From Mercurialis annua (Eukaryota > Streptophyta > Magnoliopsida > Malpighiales > Euphorbiaceae): 64,000 nucleotides of DNA. Under the pieces are notes generated by a model. That model searched no databases and was not told the origin of the DNA. It saw only the letters and a list, made by a program, of their open reading frames with translations. The DNA lies in NCBI RefSeq assembly GCF_937616625.2, contig NC_065574.1:53596052-53660051 (forward strand). The letters are read 5' to 3'. The translations under genes were made by a program, and so were the position numbers. Below are positions 1-11,867 of this stretch, piece by piece (the first letter of the stretch is position 1; each line of letters begins with the position of its first letter).

Positions 1-730
1 CTTGAGCGAACTCATGGCTAGAAATCAAAGAAAACCAGAAGGTATTGACTGTTTTGAATCGTACGAGAGATTTTATGTCTAGTTTAAGCAATATGTCTTG
101 TAATATTTCTTTAGGAATGTGAACAAATTTTGCATCTAGCCCGCCTTTTTTATCTCCATTAGCCATTCTTGATTTGCAACAGATTTCACATTGCTACCAA
201 CCATATCAGATCTGTGTAGGGTTTTTTTTTGTTGGTAAGCTCAAATATGTTTACTACTATAATAAATAGGCAAGAGGGTGTAAAGACTCTTTATTTTTCA
301 GACACAAAATCCAAGAAAGTACTTGAAATCTCAATTAATATGCAGTGGAGTCATTCAGATCCTATTGACTCCATCAGTGTTGGATTTGATTTTTTATTTT
401 TGGCTAAATTGACCAAAAATATCGTAACTTAATCTGAACTAGGGTGTGCAAAAATTGAATCAGATCCTCAAACTGAACCGAACTGAAATTCTAACAATGG
501 TTCGATTATTTGACTAATATGATTTGTTTTTATATAGAAGTTTGATTTTTTGGTTTTAATACGGTTTGGGCATTTTGAATACTAAAATAATCAAAAAAAA
601 TGAACCAAAATATTAATGTAAATACATTTATTTATTATTTATGCTTTAGTACTAGATTAAACCTAAAAAAGTTTAAAAAAAATATTTTATAGATTGAATA
701 TACTAATAAATATATAATCTGATTGTTAAG
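1..730. other. Intergenic, no gene seen
   Basis: No convincing coding region. Around 440-600 the sequence is rich in GAACCGAAC / GGTTCG words, the start of a degenerate CGGTT-type short interspersed repeat found elsewhere in the window. The short open frame at 229-432 resembles no family I know and has no supporting context. Confidence 0.5.
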
Positions 731-1760
731 TATAATTTGAATATTTTAAGTATTACTGAATCTAGAGTTAATGCTAGTCAGTTTATTAAAGTGTGGGATA
801 TTATTAAGAAGTTGTCTGACTGGGAGATTATCCAGAATTACTCTTGCTCTAGCATGGGGAGAATTTGGATTTTGTATAAGAAAGATAAAGTTACATTAGA
901 TCCTATAATGATCTATAAGCAGTGAATTATAAGTTGATGTGTGGTACTAATTCTATGTTCTGTTCTTTCATCTATGGGTTTTATTTGCCGAATGAAAGAG
1001 TGGATTTATGGGATGGTTTAATACAGTTCAATCATAATGTGAAATGTAGTTAAATTGTTTTGGGGAGTTTTAATGTTGTGATGAGTAATCAGGACAAAAG
1101 TGGGGGTATTGATATGGATGAAACTGCTGCTTCTGAGTTTAAAAACTGCATAAATGATTCTAATCTTCTAGAGTTAAAGTTCACTGGTATGGAGTTTATT
1201 TGGTCTAATAACCAGTCTGGTCATGACAAAATTTGGAGGAAATTAGACTGGTGTTTTGTGAATGAGTATTGGATGGATGATTGGATAGATTCTTACAGTG
1301 ATAAGAAGTCCCCTGGAATCTCTAACCATTCCCCGATCATAGTTTATTTGAATGCAAAGGTTAGGATTAGAAAATCTCCTTTCAAATTCTTTAACTTTTG
1401 GTGTGAGCATGAAAAGTTTAAAGAAGGTTTGGGTTAATAAAGTTAGAGGCTGTTTTATGTTTAAGCTTTATCAGTAGAGTTGAGAAGGATAAACAAGACT
1501 TTTTACAATATCTCTTAGAAGATTGAGAGAATAAAAGAAGACTTAGACATTCTGCAAATGAATTTGATTAAGGATCCTTTCAACCTTCCTTTACAAGATG
1601 AAGAGAGAGTCAACAATTCCCATTTATGCAAGTTACTTAAGTGGGAGGGGAGTATCAAGAGGCAAAAATTCAGAATGTTATGAATAAATTTGGGGATCAA
1701 AACTTAAAAAAAATTCATAAACATATTAAGCAGAGACAAGCCAAAAATAAAATTATTATG
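731..1760 (+). mobile_element. Decayed LINE fragment (endonuclease domain)
   Basis: Translations in shifting frames match the order of a plant L1-type LINE ORF2. Positions 737-925 give an N-terminal endonuclease piece with NYSCSSMGRIWILYKKD. Positions 1060-1437 give the FNVVMSNQDKSGG and FTGMEFIWSN blocks, ending with the SNHSPI motif typical of the endonuclease/exonuclease/phosphatase fold. Positions 1440-1755 give the linker before reverse transcriptase (GCFMFKLYQ, then a FGDQN..KIHKHIKQRQAKNKI-like block). Several stops and frame changes interrupt it and no reverse transcriptase follows, so it is a 5'- and 3'-truncated dead copy. The family assignment is from motif recognition only. Confidence 0.75.
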
Positions 1761-2162
1761 ACAAGCACTACTATTCTGCTCTGGTTCGTCCGCAATTCAT
1801 GAATATCGCGGATTGCACAGGAGATGTGGCTCTATATTACCTATTCTTCAATTGCAGTCTTACGTGTTTTCTAGTGCCTCACTTAATTTCCTCTATTTTT
1901 TTATTTATAGCCAAACCTTCATTAATTTTGTCAATCATAGACTAAATTTGGTAATTGTATTTCAATTGAAAAGAAACATTGGACTTGATTATGATTAAAA
2001 AAAAACTTTTTGGTAATCTTTTTAGATGAGCCTAATTTGGTATGAAGAAATATACTAACCAAATGTAGTACAAATTGATAAAATTAAATTTTTTGACCAT
2101 AAATAAAAGAAAATTTGAGTGATTAGGCCAGCTTTTGTAAAACAACATTGCAAATTTAAAAT
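1761..2162. other. Intergenic, nothing recognised
   Basis: AT-rich sequence downstream of the LINE remnant. The open frame at 1813-1998 has no recognisable features and is treated as chance. Confidence 0.4.
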
Positions 2163-2515
2163 GAATAAAAGTCAACTCGCCTTCTAAACTTGTGACATGA
2201 AGTCATCTAGCCCAATTTATATTTCTTAAAGCAACTAACCCCAAAACTCTTCATTTTTGGGTCAAATAATCTCATACTTTATATTTTTATTTCAAAAAAT
2301 AAATTTAGGTTAGCTATATCGCAACAATTAAGGAAGTATTTAATTACTTTTTTGCATCCCTCACCTCCGATTTATAGTTTACGCGTTCTAAAAATACAAT
2401 TATGGGGTTATTCGACTCAAAAATGAAGAGTTTTTGGATTAGTTGGTCAAAAAAGTATAAATTGGGTTAAATGATCCCGTGTCACAAATTTAGAGGATGC
2501 ATTCACCCTTTTTTC
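2163..2515. mobile_element. Inverted-repeat MITE, Mutator-like (10-bp TSD)
   Basis: The left end (GAATAAAAGTCAACTCGCC) and the right end read as its reverse complement (GAAAAAAGGGTGAATG) start long imperfect inverted repeats of about 100 bp; both arms contain AACTCTTCATTTTTG. The same 10-mer AATTTAAAAT flanks the element at 2153-2162 and 2516-2525, fitting a 9-10 bp Mutator-type target duplication. There is no coding capacity. The arms could fold into one long hairpin. Confidence 0.75.
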
Positions 2516-2525
2516 AATTTAAAAT

Positions 2526-3152
2526 TGAGCCACATATACAAAACTTTTTTAAGTAAAGAATAAATTGAAAATTAATAAATGAAACGCTATAACAAATAAA
2601 TAAATAAATACCAGTCTATCTATTTCTACGGCTTAACATGTTCAATCATTTTTAAGTTCTACAGTTTTTTTCGGTTCAAGATGGTTAAGTATTTTATAAA
2701 ATTTTCATAGAAGAACCAGATCGAACTGAGCTTCGGTTTTGATCAATCCGGTTGAATCAGACAATCCACATTAAGACCCAAAAGGGTAATTTGCCTTTAC
2801 TTTTTGCAGTGTATAATACAAGATCAAGGTTCTTGTATTAGTACATTACAACAAATTTCTTTGTCACGACATTGACTTAGAAAATGAAAAAACATAAGCA
2901 CTAATACTATAAAATCCCAAAACATGATGGAGATTTAATAGATAGTGCATGCTAAGAACAGTCTGCTTCACCAGAAGTATGCTCCAATGAGGTTCTGTCT
3001 AGGCGCACAAAGCATATGACAGAGTGCGCCATTGACAGTTGACACCACTATATGTTTGCGGAAATGCCAATGGAGGATTAAGAAAAAAGATTCACCATGC
3101 CCATGCATGCATGACACAGATTTTCATGTCCCTAAATTTCCATCAAATTAAA
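2526..3152. other. Intergenic with CGGTT-type repeat remnant
   Basis: No gene seen. Positions about 2640-2770 are rich in GGTTCAAG / GAACCAGATCG / CGGTTTTG words, probably a degenerate copy of the CGGTT-type repeat seen at 15.3, 34.1 and 39.8 kb. Confidence 0.4.
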
Positions 3153-3154
3153 TA

Positions 3155-3408
3155 CTCCCTCCATTCTCTATTACTTGACGTTTTAGGTATGTGCATATAG
3201 ATTAAGGAATGTAATTAATGTGCATACAAAACACAATACTACCCTTATAGTAATCCCTTCTAGCATTTATTAGCTCTGTAGTTTTCCAAAAGTAAATAAG
3301 GGCAAAATAGAAATAAAGGTAAGTAAAATGCATCGGTAGATGGAAACGACATGTAAAGTGGAATAATTTTTTTTACCTAAAACGTCAAGTAATAGAGAAT
3401 GGAGGGAG
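3155..3408. mobile_element. Stowaway-type MITE (254 bp, TA TSD)
   Basis: It starts CTCCCTCCATTCTCTATTAC and ends with the exact complement of that sequence, within a perfect or near-perfect terminal inverted repeat of about 35 bp that includes the word ACGTCAAGTAATAG. It is flanked by TA at 3153-3154 and 3409-3410. CTCCCTCC ends and TA duplication are diagnostic of Stowaway (Tc1/mariner) MITEs. The high arm identity suggests a fairly recent insertion. Confidence 0.95.
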
Positions 3409-3579
3409 TAACATTTTTTTAGAAGAAAAGTTAACTAAAGTGGCAGCATTTGAAATGTCTTTACTTTATGCACATATCCACTAATCCTTCCCAAAACAGT
3501 GCTCATCTATAGAATATATGCTGTTAAGATGAGAACAAAACAGTGACAGATATTTGAGGAAGTCATGCTCACTTAAAGT

Positions 3580-3916
3580 CGGAGTTTTAAGAACCGAACA
3601 GCTGACCGGTTCATCCAATTCTACCGTAAACCGAAATTCAGTCCGATTCAATTCCTTCGTAAGATTCAGAAATATAGTTCAAAACTCTTTGAATCAGGGG
3701 AACTGTAAAATTATTAATCATTAAACTGTAAAAACCGTCCACTTCTTTATTTACCGGTCAGTATGTAATCTCATTTATTAATTTTTCAATCTGTTTACTA
3801 CTTCAAAGTTTATGCGTGTATAGTACTATATACTAAAAAATCTCCACTAGTTAAACCAGTAAAACCATAATCAATAACCATACCGGTCCACTAACCAGTT
3901 CGAATTTAAAAACACT
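3580..3916. mobile_element. MITE with 9-bp TSD
   Basis: The left end CGGAGTTTTAAGAACCGAAC and the right end (reverse complement AGTGTTTTTAAATTCGAACT) form an imperfect inverted repeat reaching a shared GACCGG. The 9-bp word ACTTAAAGT lies immediately outside both ends (3571-3579 and 3917-3925). A 9-bp duplication points to a Mutator-like origin; an 8-bp hAT insertion with one chance base is the alternative. Non-coding. Confidence 0.75.
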
Positions 3917-3925
3917 ACTTAAAGT

Positions 3926-4763
3926 GATGGAATACCCACTTAAGTAGCACAAAAAAAATCACCTTGCATCCAACAAGTATATTTTTAAAAAAGAAAAGGG
4001 ATGCTGGTGATACTAGCATGGTGCTCCACTGACACCACTACCAATAGGTACTGCAAAAAAGGTGGCAAAGCACCATAAATGCATGATCAACATCTTCATG
4101 TCTCTTAATTTCCAGCACATGAGGAATAAATAAGCAGCATAATGGAGGATAAGGTAAAAGCAAAAGCATGTTTAAACTTTAAAAGCATTAAAAACAAAAA
4201 CAGCAAAAGGAAGGGAAAACAGCAAAAGAAAGGGAAAACAGCAGATTTTTCCGTAATAAATTCTGACACTCAATTAAGCAATTTAAAGACTACAACTGGA
4301 TCCAGCACCAAAATGAGGACCATCAATTATTAGCAAATCCTAAAGACAGAATCAACAAGCAGATAATATAAAGCATTGCTTAAAGCAAATGACATAAGAA
4401 CAGTTAAATTCCATCTTAAATTACAATACAACAACAGCATCTAAAGTAATGCTAATAAGTTCAACAGAATTACCTGCCACCAGAAGAGAGGTTTACATAT
4501 TACGCGTCGAGATCCATAACGCTTTTCTTTGATAGGAAACTTCTCCTTAAACAGAGGTTAAGGAAAAACTTTAATCATCAAAGTGAGTGACTGACTACTA
4601 TCTTTATTTTGCCGTGACCAGATGTCTACCGAGCGCACAGGTCCGGGTGTAATTATTCTACTAGTAATGAGTACTAAGACAACCATCCAAGAGAGAGAAC
4701 TAAATTACTTAATGATTACCTCTATCTCAGAAATAGAGTTCAATACAAGATTCAAGTTCGAGT
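3926..4763. other. 3' flank of bHLH gene, no other gene
   Basis: No recognisable gene. The right part, about 4500-4763, probably includes the 3' untranslated region of the minus-strand bHLH gene, whose stop codon is at 4764. The lysine-rich open frame at 4142-4333 has low complexity and is not supported. Confidence 0.4.
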
Positions 4764-5492
4764 TCAGTTCTCGAGATTCCCTACTCCAAGCTTTTGCACT
4801 TCAACTTTGAGAGACTTGAGATACCTAACAGCTTCATCAAGAACAGTGACAGTATTCATTTGATCACTACTGCCAGGTACAATTCCTCTCAGTGCCTTCA
4901 CCATCTTCTTCATTTTCTGCCGTTTTCTTTCACTGTTACAACTGCTACCGCTCCCAGAAGAACTCTGAACAGAAGATGATCCATTTTTCCTGGGTTTAGA
5001 ACCATATGTGGAGCAAGAATCAGGGGAGCTGCTCCCATAATTTCCGTAAGTTCGTGCTGTGCTGACCTCTTCCTCATCATATCCATCCTCTTCATCCTCT
5101 TCTAAGCTCAATAATGCATCAATGTCATCTGAATTCTCTTTCAGAGAAGAAGATACCTCCTTTTCAATGTCATTGGCCATTTTTCTCTTGAAATTCTCTT
5201 GGACATAACTTGCATGCATACCCAAGCCAGGACTACTGAACTTGTGGGCAACTGTGGGATGGAACATAATTTGACTTCGGTGATCAGTCTGATCGAAAAT
5301 AATGAAGTTCTTCGGGCAAACCTCAGAAGGTTGAAATTCAATGCCATGAACAGACATCAAATGCTTTGAAGATAGAGGCGGAGCTGGAGCAAAAGAAGAT
5401 GCTATCGGAACATGCATATGATCGTTACCACTTTGATTACCAAAGTGGGGCACTGATTTTCTGCGAGGGAATTGCTGGTCACTCTGCATCAT
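4764..5492 (-). CDS. SAC51-like bHLH transcription factor, bHLH144 type
   Basis: A 242-residue protein of the SACL (SAC51-like) bHLH family, which acts downstream of thermospermine in xylem and stem growth control. Near residues 58-80 is the family signature CPKNFIIFDQTD.RSQIMFHP. An acidic patch (LEEDEEDGYDEEE) and a Ser-rich linker follow, then a C-terminal helix-loop-helix at about 187-236 (ERKRQKMKKMVKALRGIVPG). The basic region lacks a typical His-Glu-Arg arrangement, as expected of these atypical bHLHs. The length suits bHLH144/SACL3 (about 250 residues) better than SAC51 (about 350). The start is fixed by an in-frame TGA 10 codons upstream; the second codon is also ATG. The leader holds a conserved uORF (5842-6828) in a separate exon pair, so translation is probably uORF-controlled. 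Confidence 0.85.
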   Translation of the reverse strand: MMQSDQQFPRRKSVPHFGNQSGNDHMHVPIASSFAPAPPLSSKHLMSVHGIEFQPSEVCPKNFIIFDQTDHRSQIMFHPTVAHKFSSPGLGMHASYVQENFKRKMANDIEKEVSSSLKENSDDIDALLSLEEDEEDGYDEEEVSTARTYGNYGSSSPDSCSTYGSKPRKNGSSSVQSSSGSGSSCNSERKRQKMKKMVKALRGIVPGSSDQMNTVTVLDEAVRYLKSLKVEVQKLGVGNLEN

Positions 5493-7473
5493 AAGGCTGC
5501 CTTCAATCCAGCCACGACAGCTTGTTCCTCAACCGCAGTAGCTCTTGTTCTTCTTCCTTCTCAGGTTTCGATTCAGAATCAAAACTTTGAAGAGAATTTT
5601 CTTTTGGATTCGGTTGGCAATTAGTTGGAAATCAGTTGGCTTTCGAAGAAGGTTCCTAAACTGACAAAATAAAAAACTTTCTAGAGTATCAATGTATTGC
5701 CATCGTGCATAAAGAGCTGTCTAATCTAAATGAACTACAACCGGATTCTAACAGTTTATCAACGCTATTGCCTTCTTTTATATGAAAACAACCAGAGGGC
5801 AGTCTTCCCAAAGTTAATCCCAGAAACTTTGAAATGCTAGACTACGTAACGGGCTTAAGCAATTGGCGGAAATACTCGGCCTGTAATAGCAGATGGAAAT
5901 GAACACATGTCAGTAATAAAAATCAAAAAAAATTAATTCATGAATGAGAAGCTAAGGTTAAGAAGCACATGTGAAAACAAAGAGAGAACTGTGTGGATAA
6001 AAAAATTATTTCTCACATACAGCCTGAAAAAATGCAGCAGGCAAAGGTGATATTCATTTGAACTCCCCTCACTTTTAAGTAACTGTATCCATAAAGAATT
6101 ACATAATGCTCATGTTTGTTTGAAGTGAATAATATGTTTCTGAATTCCAAAAAATTTAACCATGAATTTTTTTAGCATTTATTAACTACCAACCAACCAC
6201 ATCCAGGGGAAAACAGATTGACATTAAACAAATAGCTTATAACAGTATACATCACAATCATTGACAAAATAAGGTAAACAGCAAGCCAGCAAAAAGCAGA
6301 AATAGGTATGCCTTTAAACACATTTCACGTAGTTAACACCCAACTCTTTCTTACCATCAGCACAAGAAGAAACAAGACATAATGCACATAAGCATATGAC
6401 ACACAAGTATAGTAGCATAATAATTCTGACATAATGTGCTAAATATTTTCCCCTACAACTTCTATATTATCACCTTAAATGGCTCTCAATCATTATAATT
6501 ATGCTCACGACTTTAGAATCAGCAAAACATGATTAATAACTTGAAATGAACCAAAACATTGAAAAGGATTGCGGAAAAAAACAAAGAAATCACTAACAAA
6601 AAAAAGGTTGGATGGCTTAAAAACTTTCAAGGCAGACCATCACCAGTTCCATTCAGTGTCATACACTTGATGCCATAAAACTCATATAATTCAGGCAGAA
6701 AAATAAACGAAAAAATGTGCAACAGAATTCCATAAACTGAGAGACGCGGTTACCTGACAAACTTGCATCGCTTGGTAATATGCAGTAATCCTAATGCTCA
6801 TTTTAATCTTCCCAACTCCAATGTTCATTCTCACTCCTTAACCCGCCTTTAAACTGAAACGACGCTGAATACAAGAGTTCCTTCAAAAGTAAACGGAATT
6901 GCCTGCAACAATAATTATAAATTACTCGTATGATCAATAAAAAGAAAACCAACAATCCATACACCTTTCACAACTCCATTTTCTAAGCCAAATCAATTCA
7001 AAGTGACAAACAGAAACATTAGCATATCTTCATTTCCATTGAAATATAATTGCACATCTATATGAGTAGATCAACCTACCACAGCAATCTAAATTACAGA
7101 ATAACGCGATAGAAGACACCCAATCGAACACAGTTCCGGCTGTAATTCACAAATGAAAAAGCCCACGGCATGTTGCTGTCCTTTTATATCTCCAAATGTG
7201 TTCAGAAAATAAACTTCAGTTACACTGCAAATTTCCAGCAAGATAAATTCAGTCAGATTAATCAACATCAACAACCATTGATTGCATCTCTTAAATTGCA
7301 AGCATATAATAAAATACCAAACAAAAACAAAACCCTAACTCAATTCACTATCAAAATCAGCATTAAAAATAAAAACACACACAGATCTATCTCAACAATA
7401 AAAAAATAAAAAAAAATTAAACTGGCTAATTAAAAAAATGACAGAAACTTAATTAGAATTAAAAAGAACAACC
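5493..7473 (-). other. 5' leader of the SACL gene: three UTR exons, two introns
   Basis: Splice sites read on the minus strand give this layout. UTR exon 1 ends at 7473 (ATTATCAG then GTTGTT). Intron 1 spans 6903-7472 and ends in TTGCAG. UTR exon 2 is 6754-6902 and carries most of the uORF. Intron 2 is 5881-6753. The last exon starts at 5880 and runs into the main frame. The transcription start is not defined; a CT/GA-rich tract at 7573-7587 is probably near it. The junctions are inferred from consensus and from the uORF reading through. Confidence 0.65.
5842..6828 (-). promoter_or_regulatory. Conserved peptide uORF of the SACL mRNA, intron-split
   Basis: Reading the minus strand, ATG at 6826-6828 opens a short frame running to 6754. 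It then meets a GTAACC donor, an intron (5881-6753) ending in TTACAG, and continues at 5880-5842 to a TAG stop. The spliced peptide has 37 residues. Its last 14 are CQAEYFRQLLKPVT, which I recognise as the conserved C-terminus of the SAC51-family inhibitory uORF; the preceding IRITAYYQAMQV also fits. An in-frame TAA lies just upstream, so this ATG is the start. In Arabidopsis this uORF represses main-frame translation and thermospermine relieves it; the same control here is inferred. Confidence 0.88.
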
Positions 7474-10061
7474 TGATAATAAAATTTCTTCGTGATTATC
7501 TGATGAATTAACACTCCTGAAGATCTGATAATAGAAATTTTCGCTAGATTTTCGCTGAAGATCTGTGGAGTTAGAGAGAGAGAGAGCGTAATAAATTGTG
7601 AGTGGTGCTGTGTGAGAGTGTTGAATTTTATTTTGAGGGAGTGATTTGTATTTTAATTAAAAATTTGGGGGAAATTTGTTTAGTTTATTGGGATGCGTGC
7701 ATTTGTTGAGGCAGGGGAGAGTCAAATGCGGAGAATATGGACCGTAGGATGGGTTTTGGTGTGGGGCTTTGGGAACCCTTCCCGTGTATTGCGGGATGGG
7801 ATTAGAGCCGTTGGATGAGGGAGCACGCGTGAATATGGAGCAGTGGTGGGACCACTGGGTTTGACGAAATTTGGTTATCGTGGGATTGAAAATGAAATCG
7901 ACTCTTCTTGCTTAAGCTTTTGTTTTTCACCGTCTTTGGTGTAATAGTAAAAAGTTAAAAACATTAATGTACAATTTAGATTTCATATTTGACTTTAAAC
8001 TTAGACTTACAGATAGTATTAATAAACTTCTGATTTAAGCTGTACTAATTTAATCCACCAACTTGTAAGTGATAGTCAAACAGTATAAATTTAATTTTAT
8101 GTTAATTTACGAGTAAATTTATTTTCTTTATCAATTTGCTTCATTTTCATACCAGACTCATCATGTGTGATTTACTTCTGATAATATTTATTTCATAATT
8201 AATTTTAGCACTTTAAACTGATAAATATTTTTTTATGTATCAGCTCCTTCGACTTGTCAATTTTTTTATCAATTCGATCAAATTAATATTTACAAGAAGT
8301 TTTAATCACATAAAATTAAACCTCTCAACTAATTTTTAATATAAATTAACTTAAACTTAAATAAAAAGTATATTATAATAATTAATTAAAGTCATATTAT
8401 TTAATTTTAATCTAATTTATACATAAAACCGATTAATTTATAATTATTTGTAACCAATATTTTATAAGAATATAATTTGATAAATAAATTAAAAATCGAT
8501 TATATGTGTAGATATTATCCTAATTTTAATATTTTTTTATTATACTTTTTTAAAAAATATTTATAAGTATTAATATAATTTTTTTATTAAGTTTATACTA
8601 ATTGATAAAAATTAACAAGTTGACGGGGTTAATTAATAAAAAAAAATTGTTGTAATTGACGACAACATACAAATATCTAAAAGAATGTACACGTCATTAT
8701 TGAAGGTGACTCACACACGCTGAGTTCGGGTGTGAAAATGAGGCAAATAGATAAAAGATGAAAAATTTGAAAATAAATTGATAATAAAATTTACAATGTG
8801 CTAATTGAACATTGTTTTGACGGAGCAAGTTGCCATTTAAATTTTTTTCTTCAAACTGATAATAAATAATATAAAAAAAATAAATGGTATTTTCATTAAA
8901 CATATTTATATTCTCCAAAATTATAATCTTCCTCCTCAAAATTTTGATTTTTTCCAATAAATTTACTCTAAGTTTAGAGCTCTCAATATTTTAATAAGTT
9001 TTATGTTATTATTTTAATTTAATAGCGGTCAATTTTTTGTTGTATTTGAATATTCACGACCAAAAACTAATGAATTATATTTTGGATAAACCTTGAAAGC
9101 CCTCACAATCGCCAGCCAATATATTTTTCTTCCACTCTTTCTTTTCGTTCATGGTTCAATATTTTGAAGTCCTTTATAATGTATTTATGTATTTCAATTT
9201 AAGATAATAAAACTTTGGCTTAATTCCTTAAAAAACCCCCACCTTGTATTTTTTTTTCGTTTATACCCTGACCTTGTAAAAACACCATTTGTACCCAATT
9301 TTGAGTTTTTATGTTTCATCTCTACCCAAAAGCATTAAATTGTACTCTTTTCATTTGAAAAAAAGTTTAAACGAACGAGGCTTGTACTCTTTTAGCTCGT
9401 CCAATTTGTTTTTATATTTATTCGAGCTTCATATTCAAAATTTTAAACGAACGAGGCTTGTTACTTTTTCAGTGAAGTACATCCATGAAATAAAAGCAAA
9501 TTTGACAATAGAAAATTCAACTATGTAAATGATCCACGATCTTTGATCTCAGGTGTTTCACGTCGTTAAAAAATTAAGATGGCAGATATTTTACGCATCG
9601 ATTTGTTGAAGCAGTTCAATAAAAAGTTGGCTATGGAGATTTTGTACGATTAGAAATTCATATTGACAGAAAGAGGATTTTTTTTTGAAATTTTTTATGT
9701 TCTTCTATTTTATAAGATGAAGTGTTACATGTATTGTATCGCTTTAAAAATTTTAGAATTTGATTTACTAGGATGTACTTCCTTCTATATTGAATAAAAT
9801 TTTCTCTTTAAAAACAATATATTTTTATCTTGTCGTTACTCATACCGATGTGGACGACATGTGATATTAACTAACAATCTAATTTTAATTTTTTATGACG
9901 TTAAATTCAAAAAACAATCCTATCTAAATTTAATAAGATGTCACATGTTCACATCAGTGAAAATAACAGTTAAATGAAAATGGGATCTAAGCCATTTTTA
10001 GTAATTAAGTGTCAATTAAAAATAAAATAAAAATAAATTTAAAACTCTAAACAAATATGAG

Positions 10062-10065
<4 letters not shown>
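7474..10065. other. bHLH promoter side and AT-rich intergenic DNA
   Basis: The first few hundred bases (7474-7900) are upstream of the SACL gene and relatively GC-rich; I name no motifs with confidence. From 7900 to 10065 there is AT-rich DNA without a recognisable gene. A 20-bp word containing TTAAACGAACGAGGCTTGT occurs twice, near 9366 and 9443, an imperfect tandem duplication of about 77 bp. The open frames at 8697-8957 and 9289-9528 look like chance. Confidence 0.4.

Positions 10066-10124
<59 letters not shown>
10066..10124. repeat. (AT)n microsatellite
   Basis: About 59 bp of uninterrupted AT dinucleotide repeat. Its right border is the TA target site of the adjacent Stowaway-like element. 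Confidence 0.95.
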
Positions 10125-10125
<1 letters not shown>

Positions 10126-10507
10126 TCTCACCGTCCTATAAAGATAGGCAAAACTTTTATTTTAGATATCCTAAAATATAGACCGAATTTCTATTTTAGT
10201 TTAGTTAGTTTAGTTGAAATGTCAACTTTGTCCTTCATTAATTATAACCACTTATATCATATTTTCCCGGTCACATTAATTATCACTTAATCCAATGACA
10301 AAACTAAGAACAAATTTAGATTATGAGCATTTATTTACAATTTTAACAACAATTGATGTTTTTAAAGTATAAAATTAAAAATATTTAAAATACTTAGATA
10401 ATTAAATTGTGGGTATAATAGGAAGTTACTTAAAAATAACTAATCTAACTTCTACTTTCTAATCCCACGTAAATCAAACTTGGTCTATTTTTATGGGAAG
10501 TAGGGAG
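10125..10507. mobile_element. Stowaway-like MITE (383 bp)
   Basis: The left end CTCTCACCGTCCTATAAAGA pairs with the right end (reverse complement CTCCCTACTTCCCATAAAAA). TA flanks both sides (10123-10124 and 10508-10509). The arms are more diverged than those of the copy at 3155, so this is an older insertion. It landed in, or beside, the AT microsatellite. The CTCYC start and TA duplication suggest Stowaway; the assignment is moderately sure. Confidence 0.7.
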
Positions 10508-10509
10508 TA

Positions 10510-11867
10510 ACTTAATAAATTATATCTTTGATTTAATTAAAATAATAAATTAATTAATTAAATTTTGATTGATTAACCATTATGTAAAATTTGATATTTG
10601 AAGGGACACTATACCTATTTTTTGTCCAAAAATAAAATTTAATTTAATGAAATAAACCGAGTTTCAATTCTAATCACGATATTGGGACTAGAAATCACAT
10701 TAAACCTTCTAAGGGGTTTTCAGCTACTAAAAGCCACTCACAACTCTGGAAAAAAAATAGTAGATCCAACTAAATGAGTATAAAATTATAACTATAAATA
10801 ATTATTAAAAATCGCAGATCTATAACAATCTAAAAATTAAATTTAGTTGCAAACATTTAGATCTGTAAATATTACTTTTCCACTCGCCGAAAATATATAA
10901 TATATCTCTTAAGATGCCGAGAGAGATGATGAATATGGCGGGAAAACCATATTGTTTATACAAAATTAAAAAATTCAAAAGGTTAGAAGTTCAAAATAAC
11001 TAAAAAGTTTATAAGCTTTGAAAGTCAAAAGCTCAAAAAAATTAAAAAGATGTTGAATCCCAAGTACATAAATCTACAAAAGCAAAGTTTCCAAATTTAG
11101 CACGTTGCAGAGACGGGTTTTTTGTTGTTGAAGTTAATGGAGAATATTATAGTTGGAGAACATGGAAAGGTCAAAAGAAGTGGGTATCTGACGGTTTTTA
11201 AAAAACACATTTTAAAAGAAGAAGAAAAAGACGATAATTGTAAATTCCAGCAAAATCAATTAAAAACTCAAAAACTATCAAAGAGAAAAAAATGTTAACA
11301 TCTTAGTTATGTGAATTCATATGTATTGTAATCTACAATTTTCGTATTTCAATATTTGTTTTTCGACATTATTTTCAATCGTAGTTTTAATTATAGTGTC
11401 AATTTATGTTTTTCAATTACAGAAGCTCTCTTTTAATTTTAAACAATATCTGTAGTTTGTTTAAAATCCTTTAATTTCTTTTATTTCTTAAAAATTGCAA
11501 TAATCGCTTGATTTTAAGCTTAAAATCTATAATTTAGGTATAACCTCCTGACACAGTCATACACAAACACCATCAACCGTTTCTTATATACACATAAAGA
11601 AGAACCAGGACCAAAGAGAACCCATTTAGGGTAGCTAAAATTGAAAAACCTACAAAACCGAATATAAATTAAGATTTGTGGTATAAAACACCACTTATTT
11701 GTTGCAATTTAAGGAATATTAAGGGTGGAAAAATTGTTTTTGGCTAAAGGATGGCAAAACCCATCTCCCATAAGGAAGCAAAGATGCGGCTAGGGTTTTC
11801 TAATGAGGTGTGCAATAGATTTTAGAAAGAGAGAAAATTTAAAAGAAAAAAATGTGATATATCTATA
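10510..11867. other. Intergenic, nothing recognised
   Basis: AT-rich DNA without a gene, tRNA or clear repeat boundary. It ends at the A of the Helitron insertion site. Confidence 0.4.

Noticed and set aside
10057..10290. Open frame with a long alternating Ile-Tyr stretch
   Set aside because: It is the translation of an AT microsatellite plus a MITE end.
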